Shown: positions 1 to 10,101 of the stretch, in pieces
Layout of the letters: each line of letters opens with the position of its first letter
Numbering within the stretch: position 1 is the first letter of the stretch
Assembly (NCBI GenBank): GCA_020726505.1
Contig: JAHLEZ010000014.1
Location: 1,798,001 to 1,862,000 of the forward strand
Direction of reading: 5' to 3'
Length of the DNA stretch: 64,000 nucleotides
Origin: Leptodontidium sp. MPI-SDFR-AT-0119
Lineage: Eukaryota; Ascomycota; Leotiomycetes; Helotiales; Leptodontidiaceae
Notes under the pieces: generated by a model
The model's database searches: none
Seen by the model: only the letters and a program-made list of their open reading frames with translations
Told to the model about the DNA's origin: nothing
Program-made: the position numbers and the translations under genes

Positions 1-391
1 TCTTCACATCCCCTTCTTCCACTTTGTCTTCCCCTAAATCACGTTTCCTTGCTCCTTCTGTGACTATGTAGGCCGTGTTCTTGGGATCCGTTCGAATTTC
101 AATCCAGCCACCACAGGCAACATGCTTCATCCGGAAGCTGAAGATAGGTGTCGTGAAGTATTTGCCGACCTTCTTCTTCTCTGCATTGAACCGCACGCCT
201 TGTCCGATAATCGTAGGTTTTGGGCAAGTCGTACACCAGATCGGATATGGCATTTCGAATCGAACGGTGAGAATTCCTTGGGATATCTTGTTTGCTCGGC
301 CCCCTAGAGCGTGTTTCCCATGTATCTGATTGCCACTCATCAATCCCTCCTGATCAGGAGGGACATAACGTCCCATATTAAAGCCCTGCAT
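1..391 (-). CDS. CCDC130/Saf4-type CWC16 splicing factor, 5' part
   Basis: Partial gene running off the left edge. From the ATG at 391 the protein opens MQGFNMGRYVPPDQEG and continues with a conserved block containing ISQGILTVRFEMPYPIWC, a CxxC (CTTC), FNAEKKKVGKYFTTPIFSFR and WIEIRTDPKN. This is the N-terminal domain of the CWC16/YJU2 family, and the MQGFNMGRY start fits the CCDC130/Saf4 branch rather than Yju2 itself. Family members are spliceosome-associated and act around the first catalytic step in the nucleus. About 130 residues are visible. The frame stays open upstream of the chosen ATG without another Met, and the family start motif supports 391. It is divergent from the SPF30-like gene at 738, so two splicing factors share one 346-bp promoter region. 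The family is clear; the branch is less certain. Confidence 0.85.
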   Translation of the reverse strand, partial: MQGFNMGRYVPPDQEGLMSGNQIHGKHALGGRANKISQGILTVRFEMPYPIWCTTCPKPTIIGQGVRFNAEKKKVGKYFTTPIFSFRMKHVACGGWIEIRTDPKNTAYIVTEGARKRDLGEDKVEEGDVK

Positions 392-737
392 GTTGATAGG
401 CCCTCTGATAGATGCGTGCTGTTGACTTTGTTGTTGCCGTTGAGGGATAAGGATTCGAGGAAAGACAGGACGTAGGCGCTCTTCCTTGGTACTCGTAGCC
501 TCGCTTACAAATCAAGCTTATCAGACTTCGCGCTAGTCCGGGGCCGGCTGGGGGTGAACTTCATTCATACCACTTCAATCATGTCACATCAAGCTGCTCA
601 ATCACTACCCAGTTGAAAGCTACCATTCTTTGTAGAAACACCAAAAGCAGCCTCATCATTTTTTGAACCAGTTTCTTGCCGTCCCGATCAGAATATCCTC
701 TTCTCAAGACTGAGGCACCACCAAGACACCAGCCAAA
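392..737. promoter_or_regulatory. Shared divergent promoter, CCDC130-like / SPF30-like
   Basis: A 346-bp spacer between two start codons facing away from each other. It must hold both 5' leaders and both promoters. I see no TATA box or obvious repeat. Confidence 0.5.
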
Positions 738-1715
738 ATGGGTAGTGAAATCGCCGCTTTCGAGAATGAAATCAGAGAGTACAGGTTACAGGTTTGATTC
801 TCCCCTTCCAACTCCTCTGTATAGCTACTGACTTGAAATAGCTGGAGACAGTCCAACTGGGCCTCGACGCTGATCCCGACAGCGCAGAGCTTCAGGAATT
901 AAAGACTGAACTCGAACAAGTCATCTCCCTCACCGAAGCAGCGATCGCAGAGCTAAAGCCCTCTTCAGCCCCAGCAGTAGTATCGAAGAAAACACAAGAT
1001 CCGCCAGTGAAAGAGAAATGGTCCCGAGAAAATCACCCCGCTTTCAAGAAGTCGAATGCTCCAACTCCGACTGAGGAAGCCGATGCTCCTATGACCTTCA
1101 AAGTGAACGACACAGTAATGGCAAAATGGCATTCAGGCGACAAAGGGTTCTATCCAGCACGGATCACATCGATTACAGGTTCTTCTACAAATACGGTCTA
1201 CATTGTCAAGTTCAAGAGCTATGACTCGACAGAAACTCTGAGAGCCAAGGATATCAAACCCATGGTCAATCCAAACAAGCGGAAAGCTGATGGCACACCA
1301 GTCGTCGCCTCATTACCATCTCCCCCTGTCAACTCGAATGTCATCTCAGCGGCAGCGGACATCAATCCAGAGCTTGCACACCAGACCAAGCGGGAGCCTA
1401 GTAAGGTCAGTGATGGTCCTATTCGACCAGCCAAAGTCCCCAAGAAGATCAAGGCAAACAAGGAATTGGAAGCTGGTAAATCAAAGTGGCAGGACTTTGC
1501 GGCAAAGGGCAAGTTTGGGAAGGCCACGAAGAAGGACAGCATGTTTCGTACACCTGATGGTGTTAATGGTAGAGGTGAGTTGCGCAAATCTTCCAATGTC
1601 CACTGGAAATGGCTAACATTTGATAGTGGGCTTCACTGGTTCTGGCCAGAGTATGCGAAAAGATCCAACTCGCAGTCGTCACATCTATCAGACTAATGGC
1701 GACGAGGAGTTTTAG
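738..1715 (+). CDS. SPF30/SMNDC1-like Tudor-domain splicing factor
   Basis: Three exons (738-791, 842-1574, 1627-1715) give 291 residues. The N-terminus is a short helical segment (MGSEIAAFENEIREYRLQ onward). A Tudor domain spans about residues 103-158 (FKVNDTVMAKW...ITSITG...VKFKSYDSTE...IKPM). The C-terminus has the family blocks GKSKWQDFAAKGKFG, then SMFRTPDGVNGRVGF and a tail ending in DEEF. Human SPF30/SMNDC1 has the same order: helix, Tudor domain, then a conserved tail with a SPEGVNGKVG-like motif. SPF30 is a U2-associated spliceosome assembly factor that binds dimethylarginine through the Tudor domain. The middle third (residues about 160-225) is low-complexity and Lys/Pro-rich. SGF29 was considered because it also has Tudor domains, but here there is one Tudor domain and an SPF30 tail. 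Confidence 0.82.
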
Positions 1716-2110
1716 TTACAGGTGGGAGTTTCGGTGGAGGATAAAGGGATTTTGCAAGTATTAGGCGTTGCGGCGAGAAGTCATGTTCCCAATTCCACAA
1801 AGTTTTGCACAGCATGGCGACGGAGGCTAACATTGGCTGTTCATTCCTTTACAGTATCTGGGCCTCAAGCTAGAGAAATGAATGAACGTACTCCCACAAC
1901 CCGCATTCAATGTGTGTCAAGAGACCAGGCTAAACTTTGAGATTTCGATAGGAACCGAATGTAATCCCAAGAAGGGAGGCGGATTCCTTGGTCGTTTCTT
2001 TGGACCCATCACACCGGATATTGAGATTCAGTCAAGATAATTTTTGAGCTCTGGGAGTACTACATGAGTCGTCGTGTATGCAAAATGGACTGCCGCCAAA
2101 TTTGACCCTG
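1716..2110. other. Convergent 3' spacer
   Basis: About 395 bp between the stop codons of two convergent genes. It should hold both 3' UTRs. No coding signal or repeat was recognised. Confidence 0.5.
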
Positions 2111-3193
2111 CTACCTATCAAACAGGTTTATTTTCGCTCCGACTGCCTCAGCAATTCCCATGAATGCTTTAGCTCTGTCGCTTTCTGGCTCAGCAACAAC
2201 GGTTGGTTTGCCCCTGTCAGCATCATCACAGATACTGGCGTGCAATGGTATATCTCCCAGAAAGTCAATCCCATGCTTCTCACACGCATGTGTTACCCCC
2301 GAATGTGACCCAAAAATATGCGTACTGTTGTGACAATGCGGGCAAGTAAATAGTGACATGTTCTGGACCATCCCCAGGATTGGTGTCTTGATTGTCTTGA
2401 ACATATTGATACCTTTCACGGCGTCCTTAAGAGCAATGTCTTGGGGCGTGGAGACAATGACCGCACCTAGATAGCGTAAGCGCACCACTTGGTCAACATT
2501 CGAAAGTACTTACCGTCAAGAACTATCTGTTGGGTGATAGTCAATTGTGTATCTCCAGTTCCAGGTGGCAGATCCAGTACCAGAACATCTAGTCCTCCCC
2601 AATCGACTTCATGCAAAAGTTGTTGTAAAGCCTTCATGACCATGAGGCCACGCCATACCACTGGAGCTGCATCACCGACTAGATATCCCATTGACATAGA
2701 CTTGACACCATAATTTGAGAGCGGAATGAGTTGATTGTCTGCCAGCCATCAGACACGTCCATTTCTCATGCAAGATTGGTCACCAACTTTCAGATAGTCG
2801 AGGTTCACCAGAGAGATTGAGGAGAGTTGGTATCGAGGGTCCGAAGATATCTGTGTCGAGGATACCACTTCGAAGGCCGCGTCTTGCAAATGCGAGAGCA
2901 AGGTTGACTGTAATTTATTAGAAGATGGCCTGGCGACTAAAGATGTATCATACCTGCAATCGTTGACTTTCCGACGCCCCCCTTCGCAGAGGATACTGCG
3001 ATTACTTTTTTGACGTCTTTGATGCTTCGTCGTTCGGGCAATCCACGCTGCATGCGCGGAATAGTGCCTGTCCGAGGCAACCCCTATCATTGAAAATTAG
3101 CAAAGTCTCTTCGAATACTATCAAAAGCCTCCAGCATACCAAAGGGTTTTCATGTTGCAGATAGCGAAACGTCGAAAATAACCGCGGCTTCAT
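2111..3193 (-). CDS. IND1: Mitochondrial iron-sulfur P-loop ATPase IND1/NUBPL
   Basis: Five exons (3140-3193, 2954-3083, 2788-2907, 2514-2738, 2111-2466) sum to 885 nt, 294 residues. The first 18 residues are basic and hydroxylated ([13 protein letters not shown]...), like a mitochondrial presequence. The Mrp/NBP35 P-loop [12 protein letters not shown] lies near 48-59, followed by [15 protein letters not shown], the LDLPPGTGD Walker B region and the CPHC motif at about 218-221. Members of this family are deviant-Walker ATPases that carry Fe-S clusters. IND1/NUBPL delivers clusters to respiratory complex I in the mitochondrial matrix. The presequence and the CxxC without an N-terminal four-Cys cluster separate it from cytosolic Nbp35 and Cfd1. 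It shares a 147-bp promoter region with BFR2. Confidence 0.9.
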
Positions 3194-3340
3194 GTTTACT
3201 TTGCAGCATTAGATCTCGAAGCTTGGGAGCTCTTGATGCTTAACAGCGGCCGCTAGTGCGCCAAGATTTCGTGGGGAACAAAATAATTTCTAGCAGACTT
3301 TTGGGGAACAAACCGCAGAAGAATCTTGTCACTTTACAGA
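3194..3340. promoter_or_regulatory. Compact divergent promoter IND1 / BFR2
   Basis: Only 147 bp separate the two start codons. It contains a NotI-type GCGGCCGC at about 3246-3253 and a twice-repeated GGGGAACAAA (around 3272-3281 and 3303-3312). The repeat is seen directly; a regulatory role is inference. Confidence 0.45.
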
Positions 3341-5146
3341 ATGGGGAAACAAAAGACTTTTGCACAGCAGATTGCTGAATTAGATGCCCCTAGAGCAAAA
3401 GGTAACTTTCGCATCTATCAATTAGTTGGAACAGGATCTAATGCGGCGCAGATTTCGATCCAGAAGAGGATGTCCAAGCCCAGAGTACAGACAGCAGTGG
3501 TTCTGAAGAGAGTGAGGATGATTTAGCTGGCACTGAGCACTACGTGAAAGTCGGGTAATTATATCTCCAATTTGATCATAGTTCTTTGCTGATTCGATTG
3601 TAGCAAGAGCAAGCTACGAAAACCAGAGGAAGTTGCCCTTGGACCCGAATACTCTGGATCGCGAATCAGCCGGGAGGCTCTGCTAAACGACGATGACGAT
3701 GAAGAAGTCTCGGGGTCCGATTCTGAGATAGAGGAGGAGGAAAATGCTCGTTTTGCAGACCCGGAAGATTCTGATTTGGAGTTGGACGTTGATGAGGAGG
3801 GGGATATTGATAGCGATAATGCATTTGGAGAGAGCGACGAGGAAAAGTTCAAGGACTTCACATTTCGAGGGAGCGGCAGACCGAGGGAACTGGCTGGGAA
3901 CAAGAGGAGACCAACTGCATCGGACTTCATGTCAGAGAGCGAGGACGACGACGATGGGGTTGCATTCAATGGGGACAACTCTGACGAGCCGGAACCTGAA
4001 GATGTGCTGAATGTGTCCGACCAACACCCAGAAGATTCAGGCTCAGATGAGGGATCAGACAGTGAGGGAAATGCCGAAGATGATGCTGAGGATGATGAGG
4101 AGTCTGAGTCTGACGAGGATGCGCAAAGTGACGATGAAGAGGATGAGGATGAGGACGAACGTCGCGCCGAGCTTCGCAAGATCATGGGCGAGGAACAACA
4201 AAGTGTCGTAGCATCAATCACCCAAGCAGCCAAGGCAGATGCTGCGAAAGGCAATGCAGTTAAAGAGCAGAGGAAGGCTTTTGACTCCCTTCTTAGTGTC
4301 AGAATGGTCCTGCAAAAGGCACTCATTGCTTCGAATTCAATGTCAACGGTCGAGGAGAAAGATTCGGAGGACTCCACAAATCAGCCATACGAAGCAGCAG
4401 AGGAAGCTGCTATCAAACTATGGAATACTCTCGACGGCCTTCGAAATCAGCTCTCCAAGGTGGGTGGTGCCAAAACGGGCCAAAAGCGAAAGCGCGGTAT
4501 TGAACTTTCTACTCCCTCATCCGACATCTGGGACAGAATGCAATCCTCCGAAGTCGCAATGATTGATACTCGACAAACCACACTCGAAAAATGGTCTTCC
4601 AAAGTCAGAGGCACGACCTCCCTCCCCATCTCAAGAAAGCTCAACCCATCAGCGTCTCAACAATCCATCACATCCGTCCTCCAAGACCAACTCGCCAGCT
4701 CAGAGCATCTCATCCAAAAGACCAAAATCCCAAGAGCTTGCGCTCCGATTCAGCGTGATGCGAAACTCACCGAAGACGCACATATCTACGATGACGGTAA
4801 TTTCTACCAGATGCTGTTGAAAGAGCTTGTTGATCAGAGACGTGTCGAGTCGTTGACTGCCCCTGCGGCAGGAAAGGCCTTGCAGTGGACTGCTGTGAAG
4901 GAAGTCAAGACGAGGAAGAATGTCGATACCAAGGCTAGCAAGGGAAGGAAGATGCGGTTCACGGTACATGAGAAATTACAGAATTTCATGGCGCCGGAAG
5001 ATCGTACCTCGTGGAGACCAGAGGCTGTGGATTTGTTCTTTGGGAACTTGCTGGGTCAGAAGATGAATTTGGGCGAGGAGGATGATGAGGATGCTGAGAT
5101 GGAGGATGAGGTCGATCCTATGGAAGCGCTGGTGTTTGGATCTTAG
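3341..5146 (+). CDS. BFR2: BFR2/AATF ribosome biogenesis factor
   Basis: Three exons (3341-3401, 3452-3554, 3604-5146) give 568 residues. The N-terminus MGKQKTFAQQIAELDAP leads into DFDPEEDV, a short block typical of the AATF/Bfr2 family. A long Asp/Glu/Ser-rich region covers about residues 70-215. The AATF leucine-zipper-like domain follows, and then the C-terminal TRAUB domain (IYDDGNFYQMLLKELVDQR, later FTVHEKLQNFMAPED and LFFGNLLG). Bfr2/AATF is a nucleolar component of the small-subunit processome needed for 40S maturation. The opposite strand is open over the acidic stretch; that is an effect of the GA-rich codons, not a gene. Confidence 0.9.
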
Positions 5147-5594
5147 GCGGTGTCGTACAATTGGAGAGACATCGCGTATAAATCCTTGAACGCAGGTTTT
5201 AATGTTTAGTTTCGTGACATTTTGTGACTTTGTCCCGGCCATTTTCTCAGTGCTGCCAGCGCTGGGGGCGCTGAGGGTGCTGGAGGTACTGGGATCTAGG
5301 GAGCAGCGCTGTTGTAGCGAGCCCCTATTGTCTCGCTTCCAAGAAGAAAACAACCGTTAGCGTTAGATAGTGTACTAATCTATCCGCAATCGTACATTCA
5401 CTTTCAGCTGTGTAAAATTCACAGAACGAATCCATCGACTTGACCGCTACCACTGCATTATAACTCCCCATACTTTGGACTATTCAATCAAGTCTCACCA
5501 CTTCCCTTCACGGTGCCCTCATCTCGACTTCACCGTCAGGCTTCTATCTCCAACCAGAACAACACCCCAGCCCTCCAATTACCCTACCCACACC
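5147..5594. other. Convergent 3' spacer
   Basis: About 450 bp between the BFR2 stop and the stop of the minus-strand protease. It contains a short imperfect GCTG/GCTGG run near 5250-5290. Nothing else was recognised. Confidence 0.4.
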
Positions 5595-8500
5595 TCAATA
5601 CCTCCCCAAAATCTCAATCACCGGCGTCTTAAAAACACTCCAATTATCCGCCCTCTCCGGCTCCCCAAACGGTTTCAACGTAGCAAAACGCATTGTATAA
5701 TTCCCCACCTCGATCTGACTCCCATTGCCCAACTTCCCAAACCACCAATACTCATGATACGACGCCGTAGTCTGCGCATTCCTATAAATATCTGTGTCCG
5801 GATACGTCCAGGTCTCATCAGGGTCGTAAAAGCGCGAGTCGAACCAGTTGACCTGGCCGGCGCCGATCCAGCAGGTCGCTGGGCCGATGTAGCCGTTCTG
5901 TCCAACGACAGGTGGGTATACCCAGTCGCGCTCTGTCCAGGTCGACTCGAAGATATCCCAGCGGACTTGTCGGGTTCCCCATTTGATCTTGCTGTAGATC
6001 TTGGGGAAGTCTTGGGCGAAGTTACTGAGATCGAAGGTGTACCTGGGGATAAAGTATGAGAGATGTGATGGGCAGGATGGATAGAGGGAGATTGGCTTAC
6101 GAGGATTTCTCTTTGATGTCTATGAATGCTATGTTGGATCTGGAAAAGGGGGTAGTAGTTGCGGTAGATGGGAGTCATCTCCTTCTTGAGGTCTGCTCCC
6201 AATCCTGCATGTTTCATCAGCTCACAGTCTTTTTTTCTTTAGCGTGGGTAATAGTTAGGTTACCTAGATATGGAACAGATAGTTGCTCTCCATTACTTCC
6301 TGAAATGAAGATTTTCCCACTATAGATCGGCAACGTAGCCGCATTCCAGCCTTTGGAACCAGGATTTTGAAAGTTCACACTGAAGTAGAAACTGTTAGCA
6401 CAATCTTGAGACCTCGGATCAGTCGGGGAGTATTTGCAACTTACCTGACAGTCTTGCTCTCACCTGGCTTCAGAGTGAAAGCTCTGGGGAAGGTTATATC
6501 CACTTCCAAGCTCTTTGGAGTTAGTTCAGTGAAACTCTTGAGTCTTGGATCATCATTAGTAGACAAAAGAGGGTAGAACCCAAGGACTTCAACACCACCG
6601 GCAGCTTCACTGAAGAAAGTGTAGGTAATAGCCTTCGATCCTGTGTTCGTGACCGCGACGTTGTGATAACGACTGAATCGAGACGTATCATTAAGCGCAA
6701 TCTTCTCGAACTCCAAAGACGTTGTGTAATTCACAACTTTGAAGGCGTTGATGAGCCCATTTCCAACTTGGGCCACAGAAGCAGTATATCCGTAGTTGGT
6801 AGCTGTTCCATCAGACCACGGGAGAGAAGTACCACTGGAGATCAGTCGTTTGGCAAGGGACTTTGCGAAGCCTTTGCCGTGAACTTTTCGGCCTCCATGG
6901 GCACTGATATAGAGAGCTGCAACACCAGCTACATAAGGACAAGCCATTGAAGTTCCACTCAGCAGGGCGAAAGTGTTGTCGAGGTAAGTTGAGAAGATAC
7001 CACCACCGGGAGCAGCAATATCCGGTTTCATCTGTAAGTCATAGAGCGATCCCCACGAAGTAAAGATACTGGGTCGTCCACCCGCAGCATTGGCAAGTCC
7101 GACCACCATTTCAGGGTTGATAGAGAAGTCTGCAGTTACATTCCCACCTGCTTTGATGGTTCCAATGATAGCTGCACCTGCCTCTGCTGTTATCATTCCA
7201 ATCAGGGTATCCCAATCGTCAGTATAAGGAGTAACGAGAGTCGCTGCGTTGTTGTAGATGAGAATGTACTCTGCACCCAGTGCCTGCAAGTTGGCTTGCT
7301 TGGTTGCAAATGTGCAGGTTCCACGACGAACAAGAGGGATTTTCCCTTCGAGACGGGGCGTTCCGGCTGGATATGGTGTGCATGCATCAGCGGCTGTGGT
7401 GGTATCGAGATTCAAGGGGAGGATCGGCCAGTCCACAATGGTATTAGGGAAGTAGAAAGTGGAAGGTAGGTATCCAGCCGTAGTCGTGTTTGATGCTCCA
7501 TCCAAAGAGAATGTGGCATTGAAAGGCGTAGCGGCAATATTCTCACTATCGACTGAAGCAACAGCGACAACATTCTTTCCAGACGAGCCTAAAAAAGATC
7601 CGGAGTCAGCATCGCCAGCTTTGAGAAGGTGGGAATTTCTCAGGCTCGGAATCAGAGACGTCGTGGAAGGAAATCGAATTCGAAGGTCACAGCAACAAAC
7701 CGAGCGACGAAAGGAGACCACTTACCAGAACTTCCGAAGAATGGTCCAGCTGCACCTGAATTACCAGCCGAAATAGTCACCACTACACCTTCGTCAACCA
7801 GACGTGAAGCAACTTCAGCCCAGGCGTTTGTAGACCATCCATTGGTTCCACCGATACTCGCTGTAATGATATCCACCTAATGATATTAGCAATCTCATAT
7901 TTTAGGATAGACATGTTGGGGAAACACTAACTCCGTCATTAAATGCCGTGAGAAAAGCATCGATAAGTGTCGCAGTATCAGTGGTGCCCTGCCAAATATT
8001 AAAAGATGAATCGTAAGCAGGTGTATAGACTTGCCGCTAAACTGAAGACTTTGTACGAGTACAGAGTTGCGGCAGGTGCAACACCACTCCACCTAAATAG
8101 CCAAGCTTATCAGTACTATGTAATATCGCCGAAGACAATTTAGGAGCTATCGATAGATGCACTTACGTTTCACTCTTCCCAGCAATGATACCCGCAACAT
8201 GCGTTCCATGTCCTTGCTGGTCCTTCGGATCATCATCCGGGGTCTTCTCACCCGAATCCGGATAGTCTATTCCAATTAGCTCTTATTCTTACTTTCCCCT
8301 TTCTCAATCAGAATATCTCACATCCATTCCCAACAAAATCATGACCCTTCGCGACCTTAAAGCCAGGACCAAAACCACCTCCAAGCGCAGGGTGATCATA
8401 CCACGTCCCTGTATCAACAACACCAACTATGACACCTTCTCCAAAAATGCCCATCTCATGCAACTTACTCACCCCAGTCGTGTTATGCGACGAGTACTCT

Positions 8501-8910
8501 TTGGCGGACGCATCGTCGCTGAAAGCTTGCGGTACGGGTGGAGCAAGCTGGACGAAATGATTTGGCCAGACATTCAAGACTTCGGGAAGCTCGAGGAGAG
8601 TATCGAGGGTGTAAGTGTCTGTCTGGATACTTGCCCCGTTGAAGACTACGCTGTCGAATGTCTTTAGGACATCGATATCTTCATTGGCAGCGATGCCATC
8701 CCGTGCAAAGTTTTTGCCCTGGAGAACTTGACTTAGTATGGATATTGTCAGAGAGGTAAGAGTACGTACAGCTGCATACTCGATGATGTAGCCTCCGGGA
8801 ATTGGACCTGTGCTGTTTGAACTAAACTCGGCATTTTGGCGACGGTTGAGCCCTCGAGCACTTGCTACCAAGGGAAGCACAAACGCGACAACGATCCTGG
8901 GAACTCGCAT
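5595..8910 (-). CDS. Secreted subtilisin-like protease (minor extracellular protease vpr type)
   Basis: A ten-exon S8 peptidase. Exons read 8322-8910 (possibly with a tiny 39-nt intron near 8727-8765), 8167-8266, 8035-8092, 7932-7988, 7726-7876, 6445-7588, 6264-6379, 6101-6204 and 5595-6042. A signal peptide (MRVPRIVVAFVLPLVASARG) is followed by a propeptide. The catalytic triad is Asp in VGVVDTGTW (about 166), His in GHGTHVAG (about 216) and Ser in SGTSMACPY (about 532). A PA-type insert lies between His and Ser (about 380-465) and an Fn3-like C-terminal domain ends with EYWWFG...NYTMRF. It is probably extracellular and involved in nutrition or host/substrate degradation. One intron uses a GC donor (8034). 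Exon lengths leave the frame off by exactly one base, and the break lies in a G5 run at 6148-6152. Without the extra base the product is 921 residues. Confidence 0.85.
6148..6152 (-). other. Apparent 1-nt frameshift in the subtilase
   Basis: In exon 6101-6204 the upstream frame reads DLKKEMTPIYRNYYP and then leaves the family pattern. One base over, the frame reads PFSRSNIAFIDIKEKSS and joins correctly to YTFDLSNF in the last exon. The switch falls at a five-base homopolymer (G on the plus strand, C on the coding strand). No GT lies in the stretch, so an intron cannot explain it. Confidence 0.7.
7989..8034 (-). other. GC-AG intron in the subtilase gene
   Basis: The donor reads GCAAGT and the acceptor TTGGCAG. 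Splicing joins YKVFSLA to GTTDTATLIDAF in frame, as the S8 fold needs. Confidence 0.65.
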
Positions 8911-10101
8911 CCTGCCAAACTTGATCGAGCGGCCTTAGGATACCAAGGTATAACCCATAAAATACGGCCATCGTGGTACTTAAATACTCCCAACTCGACT
9001 CCAAAAGCCGATTCCATCCTTGACATTTGCGACCAAGTAAGTCATCTGGGTCGGATGACTTGAGTGCCTTTTCCGCGCATCGTAGCTACGAGAATGCAGA
9101 GACTCGGACAAGATGCCACGAGGAGAAGGTGGGAGTTGAACACGGATGTCTTCAACGAGGGGTCTGCAGTACCAAGAATTAGAGATCAGGAACCCTTATC
9201 AGGAACAGAAGGTCTGTACCATGATCGTATGCATGCCAAGGAAAGAGTTGAGATATGGGCAAGGCATGTCATATCTTGCGCCATCAATGTAGGCATGAAC
9301 GAATACCATCAGAAGTTAGTACGTGATAAATTAGCGATTATCGAGGTCCTTCAGGTCAAAGAAATATCAAGTAGTTCTTCTTCTATATCGAGTATACCGG
9401 CCATGAACTCGCAGGCCCAACTTTGTGCAACTGTCACATGCGAATACCTTCAATTTGTACCCTAGAAAAATGATCGGCTTCAAGGGTAGAATTCCAAGCT
9501 GTGCAAAGAAAGCAAGCTTCGGAACAGTAGCAAGCAGAACGATATTGAAAATGCCACTTGGCTTTTATCTATACAAATATGCGTAGGAAAGATAGGTGAC
9601 GGGCGGGTAGTCTACCACCACATGAAGGAGCTCCCCAATCCCACTTTTGACGATATAAGGATCAATTTTATCACATTTTCATCCACCTAGGCACTATTGA
9701 CTTGGCAAAGAGTGAATGAAGGTGTTGTTTCTAGGAAGGAGAGTTGATTTCTTATCTACAAGTAACTTGGAAAGTTTTCAACGCCAGATACGCGAGGCAA
9801 ATCAGCCACTTCGGCAACTGACTGATATGGTTGTTGACATTAGTAGCTGCTTTGTCAGAAAAGGTTAGAAAGCACTACAAAATCACCAGGTAAGTGATAA
9901 ATATACACTGGGAATCAACGGCTTTTATTTGAGAGTCTAACTACCACTCACACCTGGCTGGCACTTGTTGAACCAAACCTGACCTATGCCTACAGCATAC
10001 AGGTCTTCATGAAGTCATCATGTAAATGCATATGGTTCGTAATTAGCGCCTTAGACTGCCATAGTCTCCGTGTCGTAAGTCATTGATCTTATGCGATCCA
10101 T
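8911..10101. other. Protease upstream region and Sup35 3' spacer
   Basis: About 1.2 kb with no convincing gene. A TATTTAAG-like element on the minus strand at about 8978-8986 lies roughly 70 bp upstream of the protease ATG and could be its TATA box. A plus-strand open frame of 133 codons at 9064-9465 has no recognisable domain and starts inside the protease promoter, so it was not called. Confidence 0.4.

Noticed and set aside
738..1715. SGF29 (SAGA) as identity of the Tudor protein
   Set aside because: SGF29 has tandem Tudor domains; here a single Tudor and an SPF30-type C-terminal tail are visible.
3559..4377. Long minus-strand open frame (272 codons) opposite BFR2
   Set aside because: It is the antisense of the Asp/Glu-rich GA-biased region; the translation is almost pure Ser with no domain.
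9064..9465. Plus-strand frame of 133 codons upstream of the protease
   Set aside because: No recognisable motif, no splice-extended frame, and it sits in the protease promoter; chance length is plausible.
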